This document shows, in pieces, positions 45,206 through 53,471 of a stretch of DNA of 64,000 bases (position 1 is the first letter of the stretch; each line of letters starts with the position of its first letter). The notes below the pieces were generated by a model. That model had not been told where the DNA came from, searched no databases, and saw nothing but the letters and a program-made list of their open reading frames with translations. Position numbers and translations under genes: made by a program. This DNA is from Flagellimonas algicola (lineage in GTDB: Bacteria; Bacteroidota; Bacteroidia; Flavobacteriales; Flavobacteriaceae), in assembly GCF_005937185.1 (NCBI RefSeq), contig NZ_VCNI01000001.1, positions 62,001-126,000 on the forward strand. Reading direction: 5' to 3'.

Positions 45206-46789
45206 ATGAAAAAAATAATAGGATTCGTTCTTTTTTGCACTTTGGTAAGCCCTATTTGGAGCCAGACCAAAAAAATGACACCCTTTAATCCAGTTCAGCA
45301 TGGATTTAAATTCAACAATAGTTTTAAGAACATCTTTATTGACGCTATAGATTGGAGAACGGGAGGCCTTTGCGGGGGAATGTCCTATTCCGCTTTGGAT
45401 TATTATCACGCTAGAGGCATTTCCACTCCAAAAACCACGCTTCGCCCCACGGAAGGGAGTCCTTTACAGAAGTATCTCTATGACCGTCAAGTAACCTCCA
45501 TAACTTCCAATTTGGACAAATGGGGAGAAATCGGGATCAATATAGAGGGCATCCGAAATAGTGAATTTTTCAATTGGGGTGTAGAAAACAAAAAGGGAAG
45601 CCGGATCAATGAACTTCGTCCTTTTATTAACAGTGGGCAGCCCGTACCTCTGGGTCTTCAAAGCGTTGGGGAGAAAGATTCCGACCCAGGTAACCATCAG
45701 GTGGTAGCTATTGGCTATGATTTTGGAACTGCCCAAGATCTGGCAAAAGGGACATACAAACACAAAATGAAGATCTATACCTATGATCCCAACTACCCCA
45801 ATAAAATCATGACCCTCCGACCCAATTTCAAAGATGAGGTTTTTTATTACGAAGAAGAACCACATATGCGGTGGAGAACCTATTTTGTGGATAAGAATTA
45901 CCGGAAAAAGACACCTTTGAGAACTTCGTTGAGGGATTACCCAAACGATGGCAAAATACACGAACTGGTTTTCGAATTTGGAGTGGGTAAGGACGACTTA
46001 AGGGGAGGAAACGACAATTTAAACTTGACGATTTTATATCATAACGCCGCCCCGCAAAGGGTGTATAATGTAAACAAAGGGAACAAATGGATAGATGACT
46101 ATTCGCAATACATTACCATCCCCTTGCGCAGACCTGTTCCTCTAAATACGATTAAATCTGTCCAGTTGAATACAATTTCAGGGAACGACAATTTCAATCT
46201 TGATTTGTTACGTATACATGTCAAAGGGTTCAATAGAAATAGGAAAGTCTTTGAAAAGCGTGGTGCCCCACTCAAACGCTTTACTGGTCAGGACAAAACT
46301 TTTTTAGCTGTGATCAACAACAGACCACCCCAAGCAAGAACTGCCACCAGCACATCCACCTCAGGTCCAATCAAGGCTAAGACTGTACCAGCAAGAAAAC
46401 CAATTGATAGGTTACGATTCTGGATTAGGACCGGGGATGATGACCTAAGGGGAGGAAACGACAATCTAAATATTGTGGTGCATTACAGAAGTGGGGGAAC
46501 ACAGACCATACGGAATGTGAATAAAAGCACTAGATGGAAAGACCATGCTACTACTTCTGTGGACGTAACGCTGAATAAAAAGATTTATGCTACTTCAGAC
46601 ATTTCTAAAGTGGTTTTGCAGACTACTTTTAGAGGGGGAGTAGGTGGCGACAACTGGAATATGAATGCTCTACATATTGAAGCTTTTAAGGGAACTAGCA
46701 GGGACAGGGATTATTACAAACGCGGTTCCAACGATACCCGTTTGCACCGCTTTACGGATAAGAGCAATTCTTTTGTAGCTAAACGATGA
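45206..46789 (+). CDS. Secreted papain/C39-like protein with two GGNDNLN repeats
   Basis: A 527-residue exported protein; the signal peptide ends near SPIWSQ (residue 20). Residues 40-245 look like a papain/C39-type cysteine peptidase: GGLCGGMSYSALDYY (Cys56), GNHQVVAIGYDF (His164) and YDPNYPN (Asp194), in the Cys-His-Asp order. Then come two similar domains, residues 251-370 and 402-522, each with a DDLRGGNDNLN motif, a NVNK turn, a W, and a terminal FxKRG...RFT pattern. They may be calcium-binding or carbohydrate-binding beta domains, perhaps PLAT-like. Catalytic activity is inferred from the residues only. The next gene overlaps it by four bases (ATGA). Confidence 0.8.
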   Translation: MKKIIGFVLFCTLVSPIWSQTKKMTPFNPVQHGFKFNNSFKNIFIDAIDWRTGGLCGGMSYSALDYYHARGISTPKTTLRPTEGSPLQKYLYDRQVTSITSNLDKWGEIGINIEGIRNSEFFNWGVENKKGSRINELRPFINSGQPVPLGLQSVGEKDSDPGNHQVVAIGYDFGTAQDLAKGTYKHKMKIYTYDPNYPNKIMTLRPNFKDEVFYYEEEPHMRWRTYFVDKNYRKKTPLRTSLRDYPNDGKIHELVFEFGVGKDDLRGGNDNLNLTILYHNAAPQRVYNVNKGNKWIDDYSQYITIPLRRPVPLNTIKSVQLNTISGNDNFNLDLLRIHVKGFNRNRKVFEKRGAPLKRFTGQDKTFLAVINNRPPQARTATSTSTSGPIKAKTVPARKPIDRLRFWIRTGDDDLRGGNDNLNIVVHYRSGGTQTIRNVNKSTRWKDHATTSVDVTLNKKIYATSDISKVVLQTTFRGGVGGDNWNMNALHIEAFKGTSRDRDYYKRGSNDTRLHRFTDKSNSFVAKR

Positions 46790-47847
46790 GAGGTATTGTG
46801 AAAAGTTATGGAGCTAAAATTTGGGCTAAGCAACTTTGGAAAACCTCCGTAGTTTTCTTCCTTCTTGCCTGCGGAAGCGATGATGGCGGGGAACCGCCTC
46901 CGTCGTCGGGCTGTGAAACAGGTTCCAATCCCAATATAACCTTTACGACTTCATTTACAGACCTTGATGCTATTGCCCATATAGAACCGCTGGGTGAATT
47001 ACAGGCGTTCCATAATTTTTCGGCGCATACCTATGTTTTTATCAAGCCCGGGGTTACGGAAGTACCTGTTTATGCTCCGGTTGACATGGATTTGGTAAAC
47101 GTTACTTTTAATGGCACGGACTATCAGCCCATGTTCCGGGCCAGTTGTGAGGTGGTGTTACGATTTGGACATATTACCAATCCTGTTTCTACAATTCGGG
47201 ATGCAGTGGTGACCCAAGGTATACCTTTGTTTGATGCACAGGCTTCAACACTGGTTAGTTTTTCTGCTGGAGAACTGATAGGAACCACCTCCGGTACTGT
47301 TCAGGCAAAGAGCTTCGATTTTGGCGTGTATCACTCGGAGCGACAACTAACGTTTCTGAACAATGATCGCTTCCATCCCGTAGAAACTTTCAGACATGCC
47401 ACTTGTCCGTATGATTATTTCACATCCGACTTGCGAAATCAGATGTATGACCTTTTTGGCCCCAAACCTCTTGCACAGCCCTTAAGTTGTAGAGGCCCAC
47501 GAGGAAGGGCTGGCACCATTGCCGGGCCTTGGTTTGACACGGAAGAAGTTTTTTCAACACCCTATCACGGGCAAACCGAATTTTCACCTCTGCTTGTGGC
47601 TACAACCTTGGATGGAACGGTCAAGCTTGTCCGAGGTACCGAATCCAATGTACATAGAACTCTTCTGGGAGCTGCTACCCATGCCGATCCTGAAGATGTG
47701 ACCACTGAACACTGCTACGAAGTGGAATCGGGGGGATATTTCTACCTTCAGTTGCAGGCAGATGGTACGTTGCGGGTTGCCAGGGAGACTTCAGGTAGTT
47801 GCCCATCCGAATTTCCCTCTTCTGGATACATTACCTATTATCGATAA
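46786..47847 (+). CDS. Lipoprotein with degenerate M23-like core
   Basis: 353 residues; lipobox LLAC (Cys29), then SDDGGEPPPS. The ATGA overlap with the upstream gene implies coupled translation. Residues about 75-130 resemble an M23 (LytM) domain: HTYVFIKPGV, VPVYAPVDMDLVNV and VVLRFGHIT correspond to H-x-x-x-D, the AP-x-DG-x-V strand and the HL turn, but the full set of zinc ligands is not visible, so it is probably a binding version. The C-terminal half has paired cysteines (CPYDYF, SCRGPRGRAG, EHCYEV, GSCPSE), likely disulfides. I do not know a characterised relative. Confidence 0.75.
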   Translation: MRGIVKSYGAKIWAKQLWKTSVVFFLLACGSDDGGEPPPSSGCETGSNPNITFTTSFTDLDAIAHIEPLGELQAFHNFSAHTYVFIKPGVTEVPVYAPVDMDLVNVTFNGTDYQPMFRASCEVVLRFGHITNPVSTIRDAVVTQGIPLFDAQASTLVSFSAGELIGTTSGTVQAKSFDFGVYHSERQLTFLNNDRFHPVETFRHATCPYDYFTSDLRNQMYDLFGPKPLAQPLSCRGPRGRAGTIAGPWFDTEEVFSTPYHGQTEFSPLLVATTLDGTVKLVRGTESNVHRTLLGAATHADPEDVTTEHCYEVESGGYFYLQLQADGTLRVARETSGSCPSEFPSSGYITYYR

Positions 47848-47910
47848 GCTTGAAATTCAGCTAACTTTCATTCATATGGTTTTTGTACCTTTTTATGATT
47901 CAACCTTAAA

Positions 47911-50874
47911 ATGAAGCATGTAGTTTCCATAACGCTCCTGCTCCTCGGTCTTTCCGTATCGTGGGGTCAAACCGAAAGGGAAATTGATTCTTTGAGGCAG
48001 TTGCTGAAGGGAAATACCAATGTTGAGGAATCGGTGGAAATAAATGAGCAGCTTTTTGTGGCCTATCTCTATACTTACCCGGATTCCGCAGACCGCTATA
48101 GAAAGAATATTCGAGAGATTTCCGAAAAAAACAACTACACGAATGGCGAGTATCTCTATCAATCGCTCAGCGGGCGCTATCAATTTGCTAAATCCGATAT
48201 TGACAGTGCCTTTTACCATATCGAAAAGGCCTCAAAAATTGCCGAAGAACTCCAGAACAAATCCTATTTGGCGGACTGCTATAAGAAAATAGGGGTAATT
48301 TACAACATCCGAAGAAACGACTCCTTATCTAAAAAGTATGCGAAGTTGGCCTTGTTCAATGCAAAGCAAACCGACGATTGGAGAACCCTTTCCTCCATAT
48401 ATATCTTATTGGGAAATCAACACTTTGAACGTGCAGAATACCCAGAGGCACTTACGTATTATTTAAAGCTGGATTCTATTTACACATCTCAAAATGAATT
48501 GGACAAATCCTTAGCGGTTGCTTATACCAATATTGGGATGATATATTCCGAACTAAGAAACCAAGAAGCAGTACCGTACATTGAAAAAAGTATTGATATC
48601 TACCAGACCTTGGGATTGGAAGAGGGAGTACATTATGGCGAACTTGCCTTAGGTACACATTACGATCTATTACAGGAGAATGAAAAGGCCATTGAACACT
48701 TGCTTAAGGCTGAGGAGTATTATGAATCTTATGGAGATTTGCTAATCCTAGGAAGCATTTATGGAAGATTGGGTGAAACCTACTTGGAAATAGACAACTT
48801 CGCAGATGCGGAGAAGTATCTTTTAAAAGCTTCTGCGATTCCAGAAAGTTCTCAGCGAGGAATACGCAAGGTTACTAACCAGACCAACTTAGGAGATTTA
48901 TATTGGCATAGAAAGCAATACCAAAAAGCTATTATCCATTTTGAAAAGGCTTTGGAGCTTATTAAAGAGGATGGTAAGGAGGAGACCATGCGCATGCAGC
49001 TTCTCAATGTGTATCAAGGATTGTATGGAGCCTACAAAGACAGCAAGGATTTCAAGAATGCTTTGACAGCGCTTGAAAACCAAATGGAATTGGAAACTAT
49101 TGTGCAAAATTCCCAAAACGAGTTGGAAGTCGAGGAACTCAACAAAAAATATCAGACGGACAAACAACAACAGGAAATAGAGCTACTGACTTCCCAATCG
49201 GAATTGGCCGAGCAAAAATCCAAAAATCAACAGAATCTATTCGTTGGCAGTATTTCAGTTTTGGGATTGGCGTTTATCACCTTGTTTTTTCTTTTTAGGA
49301 ACAAACAAAAAACCAATCAAAGATTAAAGGAACTGGAGGCGGCCAAATCCAAGTTCTTTGCCAATATTTCCCATGAATTCCGAACACCGCTCACCTTAAT
49401 TTCTGGTCCTGTTGCCCATCAGTTGTCCAAAAAGGGACTTTCTGTGGATGATAAAACAGATTTAGGATTGATCCAACGAAACGCCAACCGTTTGCTAAAA
49501 CTGGTAAATCAGATATTGGATTTGTCCAAAATTGAGGCAGGTAGCAGAAAACTTCGGGTTTCTAAGGGGAACATGGAACTTTTTATGACGCATTTGGTAG
49601 AGCCGTTTCAGTACCGGGCCCAACAAACAGATGTGGTTTTCAATAGTCAGATTGATGTCGCCAACAAGGCATGGTTTGATAGGGATGTGGTGGATAAAAT
49701 TGTTACGAATCTCCTGTCCAATGCCATTAAGTACAATCAACAAAAAGGTCAAATCCAATTCAAGGCTGTTCAACTTGGGCAGCAATTGAACATCACTACG
49801 ATGAACCAAAACAATGACCTGTCAGAAAAAGAACTACCGCTCTTATTTGACCGCTTTTACCAAACCAATACGATGAACCAAGGTTTTGGCATTGGCCTTT
49901 CCCTGGTTCAGGAATTGGCAAATCTTGCAAAGGGAACAGTACGCGCATACAAACCCAATGACGCAACGGTGGCCTTTGAAGTAACATTGCCCGTCACAAA
50001 AAATGCCTTTTCCAAAGCAGAGATAGTAGCTGAGGATGAGCTGCTGTCAAGCAATAAAACGGATAATGCTGATATTGGACTCGAACCCGATATGGAGGAC
50101 AAATACGTTGAAGAAAGCTCCCTACCCGTACTTCTGGTTGTGGATGACAACTCAGAAATTAGACTTTTTATCAAAACCCTGTTCAAAAAAGAGTATAAAA
50201 TACTGGAGGCCGAAAATGGAAAAGACGGGGAGAACATTGCATTGGAAACGATTCCTGACTTGATTATTTCCGATGTGATGATGCCGGTAAAGAATGGAAT
50301 CGAACTAAGCAATACCCTTAAAACCGATGAAAGGACCTCCCATATTCCCATAATATTGTTGACCGCAAAATCTGGGGAGGAAAACGAGCTGGAAGGACTC
50401 AAAACCGGTGCGGACGCCTATATGGTAAAGCCGTTTAAAGAAGAGAAATTAAGGGTGGTTATTGATAAGTTAATTGCCACTAGAACGGCTATCCAGGAAA
50501 AGTTTGGAAATCAACCATTTTTCAAAGCAAAGAACATTGAACTTACCCATGTGGACACCGAGCTTTTGAACCGAATCCAGCACATATTGGATACAGAGTT
50601 GACCAATCCGGAGTTTAATACCCAAACTTTTGCTGAACAAGTTGGATTGAGTCGTATGCACTTGCATCGTAAACTAAAGGCGCTAACCGGACTTTCCACA
50701 ACGGAATTTATTAGAAGCCAACGTTTAAAGCTTGCTGCTCAGCTATTGGAAGAAGGGCATAGTAGCATTGCTGAGGTGGCATACGCCACAGGATTTAACC
50801 AACCCGCCTATTTTTCTACGGTGTTCAAACAGGAGTTTGGACATTCGCCCTCCGAGTATGTTGAAAGCAACTGA
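47911..50874 (+). CDS. Hybrid sensor kinase / AraC-type regulator with periplasmic TPRs
   Basis: A 987-residue one-protein two-component system. After a signal peptide (to about residue 20, SVSWGQ) come tetratricopeptide-type helical repeats to about 400, a coiled coil, one transmembrane helix at about 441-462, then HisKA (FFANISHEFRTPLT, His488), HATPase with NLLSNAIKYNQQ and FGIGLSL, a receiver domain (LLVVDDNSE at 745, phosphorylated Asp788 in SDVMMP) and a C-terminal AraC HTH with GFNQPAYFSTVFKQEFGHSP. It resembles the hybrid regulators of polysaccharide loci, but with TPRs rather than a beta-propeller sensor. It sits 63 bases after the lipoprotein gene and may control the group at 44.5-47.8 kb. 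Confidence 0.93.
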   Translation: MKHVVSITLLLLGLSVSWGQTEREIDSLRQLLKGNTNVEESVEINEQLFVAYLYTYPDSADRYRKNIREISEKNNYTNGEYLYQSLSGRYQFAKSDIDSAFYHIEKASKIAEELQNKSYLADCYKKIGVIYNIRRNDSLSKKYAKLALFNAKQTDDWRTLSSIYILLGNQHFERAEYPEALTYYLKLDSIYTSQNELDKSLAVAYTNIGMIYSELRNQEAVPYIEKSIDIYQTLGLEEGVHYGELALGTHYDLLQENEKAIEHLLKAEEYYESYGDLLILGSIYGRLGETYLEIDNFADAEKYLLKASAIPESSQRGIRKVTNQTNLGDLYWHRKQYQKAIIHFEKALELIKEDGKEETMRMQLLNVYQGLYGAYKDSKDFKNALTALENQMELETIVQNSQNELEVEELNKKYQTDKQQQEIELLTSQSELAEQKSKNQQNLFVGSISVLGLAFITLFFLFRNKQKTNQRLKELEAAKSKFFANISHEFRTPLTLISGPVAHQLSKKGLSVDDKTDLGLIQRNANRLLKLVNQILDLSKIEAGSRKLRVSKGNMELFMTHLVEPFQYRAQQTDVVFNSQIDVANKAWFDRDVVDKIVTNLLSNAIKYNQQKGQIQFKAVQLGQQLNITTMNQNNDLSEKELPLLFDRFYQTNTMNQGFGIGLSLVQELANLAKGTVRAYKPNDATVAFEVTLPVTKNAFSKAEIVAEDELLSSNKTDNADIGLEPDMEDKYVEESSLPVLLVVDDNSEIRLFIKTLFKKEYKILEAENGKDGENIALETIPDLIISDVMMPVKNGIELSNTLKTDERTSHIPIILLTAKSGEENELEGLKTGADAYMVKPFKEEKLRVVIDKLIATRTAIQEKFGNQPFFKAKNIELTHVDTELLNRIQHILDTELTNPEFNTQTFAEQVGLSRMHLHRKLKALTGLSTTEFIRSQRLKLAAQLLEEGHSSIAEVAYATGFNQPAYFSTVFKQEFGHSPSEYVESN

Positions 50875-50894
50875 GAAAGATGTGTTTAAACCGT

Positions 50895-51260
50895 TCAGGA
50901 CACTCTCAAAACCTTTTCCATTTTACGTCCTCTAGCAAGTTCTTCCACCAACTTGTCCAAGTAACGCACTTGTCGGGTCAAGGGAGTGGTAATATCCTCA
51001 ATGCGATATCCGCAGATGACCCCTTTGATCATTTGGGCCTTAGGGTTCAGGGTTGCATTTTCAAAGAACTCCTTAAACGTGATTTTTTCAGAGATATGTT
51101 TGGCCAAGGTGGCTTCATTGTAACCCGTTAGCCAGGTGATTACCTGATGCAGTTCTTCCTTGGTACGGCCTTTCTTCTCCACCTTTGCCAGATAATGCGG
51201 ATATACAGAGGTAAAGGTCATACTGGCCATGCGCTGATCATGTTCCGGGGTTGTTGCCAT
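50895..51260 (-). CDS. DUF2200 family protein
   Basis: A 121-residue cytosolic protein belonging to DUF2200. The typical pattern FTSVYPHYLAKVEKKGRTKE, then GVICGYRIEDITTPLTRQVR and LVEELARGRKMEKVLR, is complete. No catalytic motif is known for the family. It is the last of several small minus-strand genes from 53399 down; the gap to the next is 8 bases. Confidence 0.9.
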   Translation of the reverse strand: MATTPEHDQRMASMTFTSVYPHYLAKVEKKGRTKEELHQVITWLTGYNEATLAKHISEKITFKEFFENATLNPKAQMIKGVICGYRIEDITTPLTRQVRYLDKLVEELARGRKMEKVLRVS

Positions 51261-51268
51261 ACTGTGAT

Positions 51269-51751
51269 TTAATGTTTGCTGGTTCCTATTTTTCGAGCAT
51301 CAGAAATTAAGTGCGCCACAATTTTCCAACTGTTTTGCTTTTTGAACAGTCTGTGATGTGTGGTCCTGCGATCACCCAACTCAGAATTGTCACTCATCTT
51401 TTGACCCTTCCTGGAAATGGTTGAAACCACAAGAACCACATTTTCGCTCATGGGACGCAGTTTCAAGGAAGTTTGCTCCGAGTCGCCGGCCATTACAAAA
51501 TTCATTTTAAAAACTCTGGTAAGAAAGGATTCAATGGAATCTTTACCAATCATACTAAAACCAAAAGCGTTGGTAAAATCGGCATCATCCGAGTACCATT
51601 TGGCCGCTAAAACAGCATCTTTGGTTTTCCAGGCCCTATTCCAGTCATCAATTTTGTTAACGATTAAAATACTGTCATTTTCAGAAATACTTTGGGCATG
51701 TATAGTTGAAAAAGCAATGAGAACGATTAAAAAAAGCAGTGTCTTTTTCAT
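51269..51751 (-). CDS. Exported SgcJ/EcaC-type NTF2-fold protein
   Basis: 160 residues with a signal peptide ending near TIHAQS. The mature part is an NTF2-like (SgcJ/EcaC family) alpha-beta cone: IDDWNRAWKTKDAVLAAKWY for the first helices, DDADFTNAFG, and WKIVAHLIS for the last strand. Family members bind small hydrophobic ligands; the ligand is unknown here. It lies eight bases upstream of the DUF2200 gene on the same strand, so they are probably co-transcribed. Confidence 0.83.
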   Translation of the reverse strand: MKKTLLFLIVLIAFSTIHAQSISENDSILIVNKIDDWNRAWKTKDAVLAAKWYSDDADFTNAFGFSMIGKDSIESFLTRVFKMNFVMAGDSEQTSLKLRPMSENVVLVVSTISRKGQKMSDNSELGDRRTTHHRLFKKQNSWKIVAHLISDARKIGTSKH

Positions 51752-51902
51752 AATTATAGGGTTGTTGCGGAGTTACTTGAAATGATAGGGCATTTGGCAC
51801 ATATCTATCTTGCCCTTTTAAATGTTGCAATAATCAACAAGGATAAAATACGATTTATTTCTAAATCAGTTAGTTATGTAATTGCAAAGTAAGTTATGGA
51901 GG

Positions 51903-52763
51903 CTAATTGCCAAGGCTGTTTCTGTCCAAATGGACACTTATGGCCTGTTGTAAATCTTGATAGTTGGTTTGAATCAACCAATGACCCGCATCCAATTCCA
52001 GATATTGATAGTCATCTTTCATGTATTGATGACCCTCTTCTACAGCATAGGATCCAATGGCAACGTCCTTTTTTCCCCAGATGAACAAGGTGGGAACATG
52101 AATATCTCCTAATATTTGATTCTCAGCAGCCTTCTTTAGCAGCTTATAGTTTCCGCGGTAATAGTTCAATGCGGCGGTCAATTGTTTGGGAACGCTGAAA
52201 ATCTTTAAATAGGCCTCTACTTCATCTGGTTCACTATGTTTCCATAACCTTTTGAAGGCCTTAAAATCATTTTTTCTGATACCCCGCTCAGGTAAATAGG
52301 GCCATTGAAAGTTTTTGATGTATTGACTCATTTTACGCTGTTGTTCATCAACCACAATGGCTTTTCCAAACGCTTGAAGATGGGGGACGGAAATCCCCGT
52401 CCAACTTAAAATAGCATCCCTATGATCATGAACCACTTTCCAGCCAATGGCAGCTCCCCAATCATGGCCCACCAAATGGAATTTTGATTTACCAAGCGAC
52501 TTGGAAATGTCCAGAACATCCTTGGACAATTTATCCAGACTGTAGTGCTTTTTACCTTTGGGGCTAGCCCCTTTGCTAAATCCCCTTAAATTAGGTGCAA
52601 CGCAATAAAACCCTTTTTCTACCAAATGCGACATGAGCTTTCTCCACATATAGGAACTCTCAGGAAAACCATGTAAAAACATGACAAGCTCATCCTCCTT
52701 ATTGCCTTCAGTGCGGCAATCGAAGATTAATTTCCCGACTTTTACTTGAATGGTTTGCTGCAT
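51903..52763 (-). CDS. Alpha/beta hydrolase, epoxide-hydrolase type
   Basis: A 286-residue cytosolic hydrolase. The oxyanion motif is FLHGFPESSYMW (about residues 28-39) and the nucleophile elbow is VGHDWGAAIGW, where an Asp replaces Ser, as in epoxide hydrolases and haloalkane dehalogenases. A cap domain with aromatic residues follows and the final His is in ELDAGHWLIQ. An epoxide hydrolase is the likeliest reading, but dehalogenase activity cannot be excluded. It sits 48 bases downstream of the TetR gene on the same strand and may be in its regulon. Confidence 0.85.
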   Translation of the reverse strand: MQQTIQVKVGKLIFDCRTEGNKEDELVMFLHGFPESSYMWRKLMSHLVEKGFYCVAPNLRGFSKGASPKGKKHYSLDKLSKDVLDISKSLGKSKFHLVGHDWGAAIGWKVVHDHRDAILSWTGISVPHLQAFGKAIVVDEQQRKMSQYIKNFQWPYLPERGIRKNDFKAFKRLWKHSEPDEVEAYLKIFSVPKQLTAALNYYRGNYKLLKKAAENQILGDIHVPTLFIWGKKDVAIGSYAVEEGHQYMKDDYQYLELDAGHWLIQTNYQDLQQAISVHLDRNSLGN

Positions 52764-52811
52764 GATTTTGGCCTTGATTTCCTTACTGTGGTCGCTGTAA
52801 TGCTATAATAT

Positions 52812-53399
52812 TCAAGATGTAAGGTAACCCTTTAGAACCAATTCCAATCCCCATTTTAGCAATCTGATGGATTCTCGATTATCCAAATTGGCCACATCCT
52901 TGGCCACAATCATGGGTTCAATGCCCATGAAAAGTGTGAGTAGGTTGGCTAAATCCTCTTTTTGTTTGGGAGCAATGTCTTCCTTTTCCAAGGCCAAGCG
53001 CAAAGCCTTGATTCTGCGGGCACCACGGACAGATTTGTGAGTGGTTGGAACGATTACTGCACTCAAATATCTTCGGAATAACGGTTCGTTATCTAAAGAA
53101 AGTTCATTGAAATACTCTTGGATGCCCATGACCTTATCCTTTAAACTTTTATCTTGATACCTTTCCAAGATTACTTCCGAATCCAGGGTATTGATATCCA
53201 AACTGGCCTCTGTGGTCAAGATTTCCACGTTGGAATAATAACGATATATGGTGGCTCTGGATACCCCTGACTTTTTGGCTACATCCTCCAGATTAAAGCC
53301 CTTGCCTTTTTTTAAAAAGTACTGGGCACTTTTCAAAATTTTGTCTCGGGTTTCCAGTTTTTGGTTGGTGCGTCCGGTTTGGATGTATTCTTTGTTCAT
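52812..53399 (-). CDS. TetR/AcrR-family repressor
   Basis: A 195-residue regulator. The N-terminal HTH is clear: RDKILKSAQYFLKKGKGFNL, EDVAKKSGVSRATIYRYYSN. The C-terminal part is a helical ligand-binding domain of unknown specificity. It starts directly at an 18-base operator-like site (53400-53417) that recurs in front of the divergent cupin gene, which points to autoregulation and control of the cupin gene, and perhaps of the alpha/beta hydrolase gene downstream of it. A leaderless transcript is predicted because the -7 element ends only about five bases before the ATG. Confidence 0.92.
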   Translation of the reverse strand: MNKEYIQTGRTNQKLETRDKILKSAQYFLKKGKGFNLEDVAKKSGVSRATIYRYYSNVEILTTEASLDINTLDSEVILERYQDKSLKDKVMGIQEYFNELSLDNEPLFRRYLSAVIVPTTHKSVRGARRIKALRLALEKEDIAPKQKEDLANLLTLFMGIEPMIVAKDVANLDNRESIRLLKWGLELVLKGYLTS

Positions 53400-53417
53400 G
53401 AGACAAATATCTTATAA
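53400..53417 (+). promoter_or_regulatory. TetR operator, site 1
   Basis: GAGACAAATATCTTATAA, containing an imperfect AGAC-AAAT-ATCT inverted repeat. It is repeated with one base changed 53 bases away (53453-53470). It touches the tetR start codon and covers the minus-strand -7 element. Confidence 0.82.
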
Positions 53418-53434
53418 GTTTTTGATATTTCAAA
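53404..53434 (-). promoter_or_regulatory. tetR promoter
   Basis: On the minus strand: TTTG (plus 53431-53434), 19 bases, then GATATTTG (plus 53404-53411), one mismatch from TAnnTTTG. The -7 element lies inside operator site 1. Confidence 0.65.
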
Positions 53435-53451
53435 AGGATGTTTTATGTTTG
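53421..53451 (+). promoter_or_regulatory. Cupin gene promoter
   Basis: TTTG at 53421-53424, 19 bases, TATGTTTG at 53444-53451: a full match to the Bacteroidota consensus. Operator site 2 begins two bases after it and would cover the transcription start. An ATG at 53445 lies inside the -7 element and so cannot be the translation start. Confidence 0.82.
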
Positions 53452-53452
53452 T

Positions 53453-53470
53453 GAGACAAATGTCTTATAA
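53453..53470 (+). promoter_or_regulatory. TetR operator, site 2
   Basis: GAGACAAATGTCTTATAA with a perfect AGAC-AAAT-GTCT inverted repeat. The distance to site 1 is 53 bases, close to five helical turns, so two repressor dimers could lie on the same face of the DNA. It ends one base before the cupin ATG at 53472. Confidence 0.82.
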
Positions 53471-53471
53471 A

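Noticed and set aside
53400..53470. Possible CRISPR-like pair of repeats.
   Set aside because: Only two 18-base copies with a 35-base gap, each palindromic and each on a promoter; they are operators.
53445..53471. Alternative cupin starts at 53445 and 53460.
   Set aside because: The first lies in the -7 element and the second in operator site 2, so both would be before or at the transcription start.
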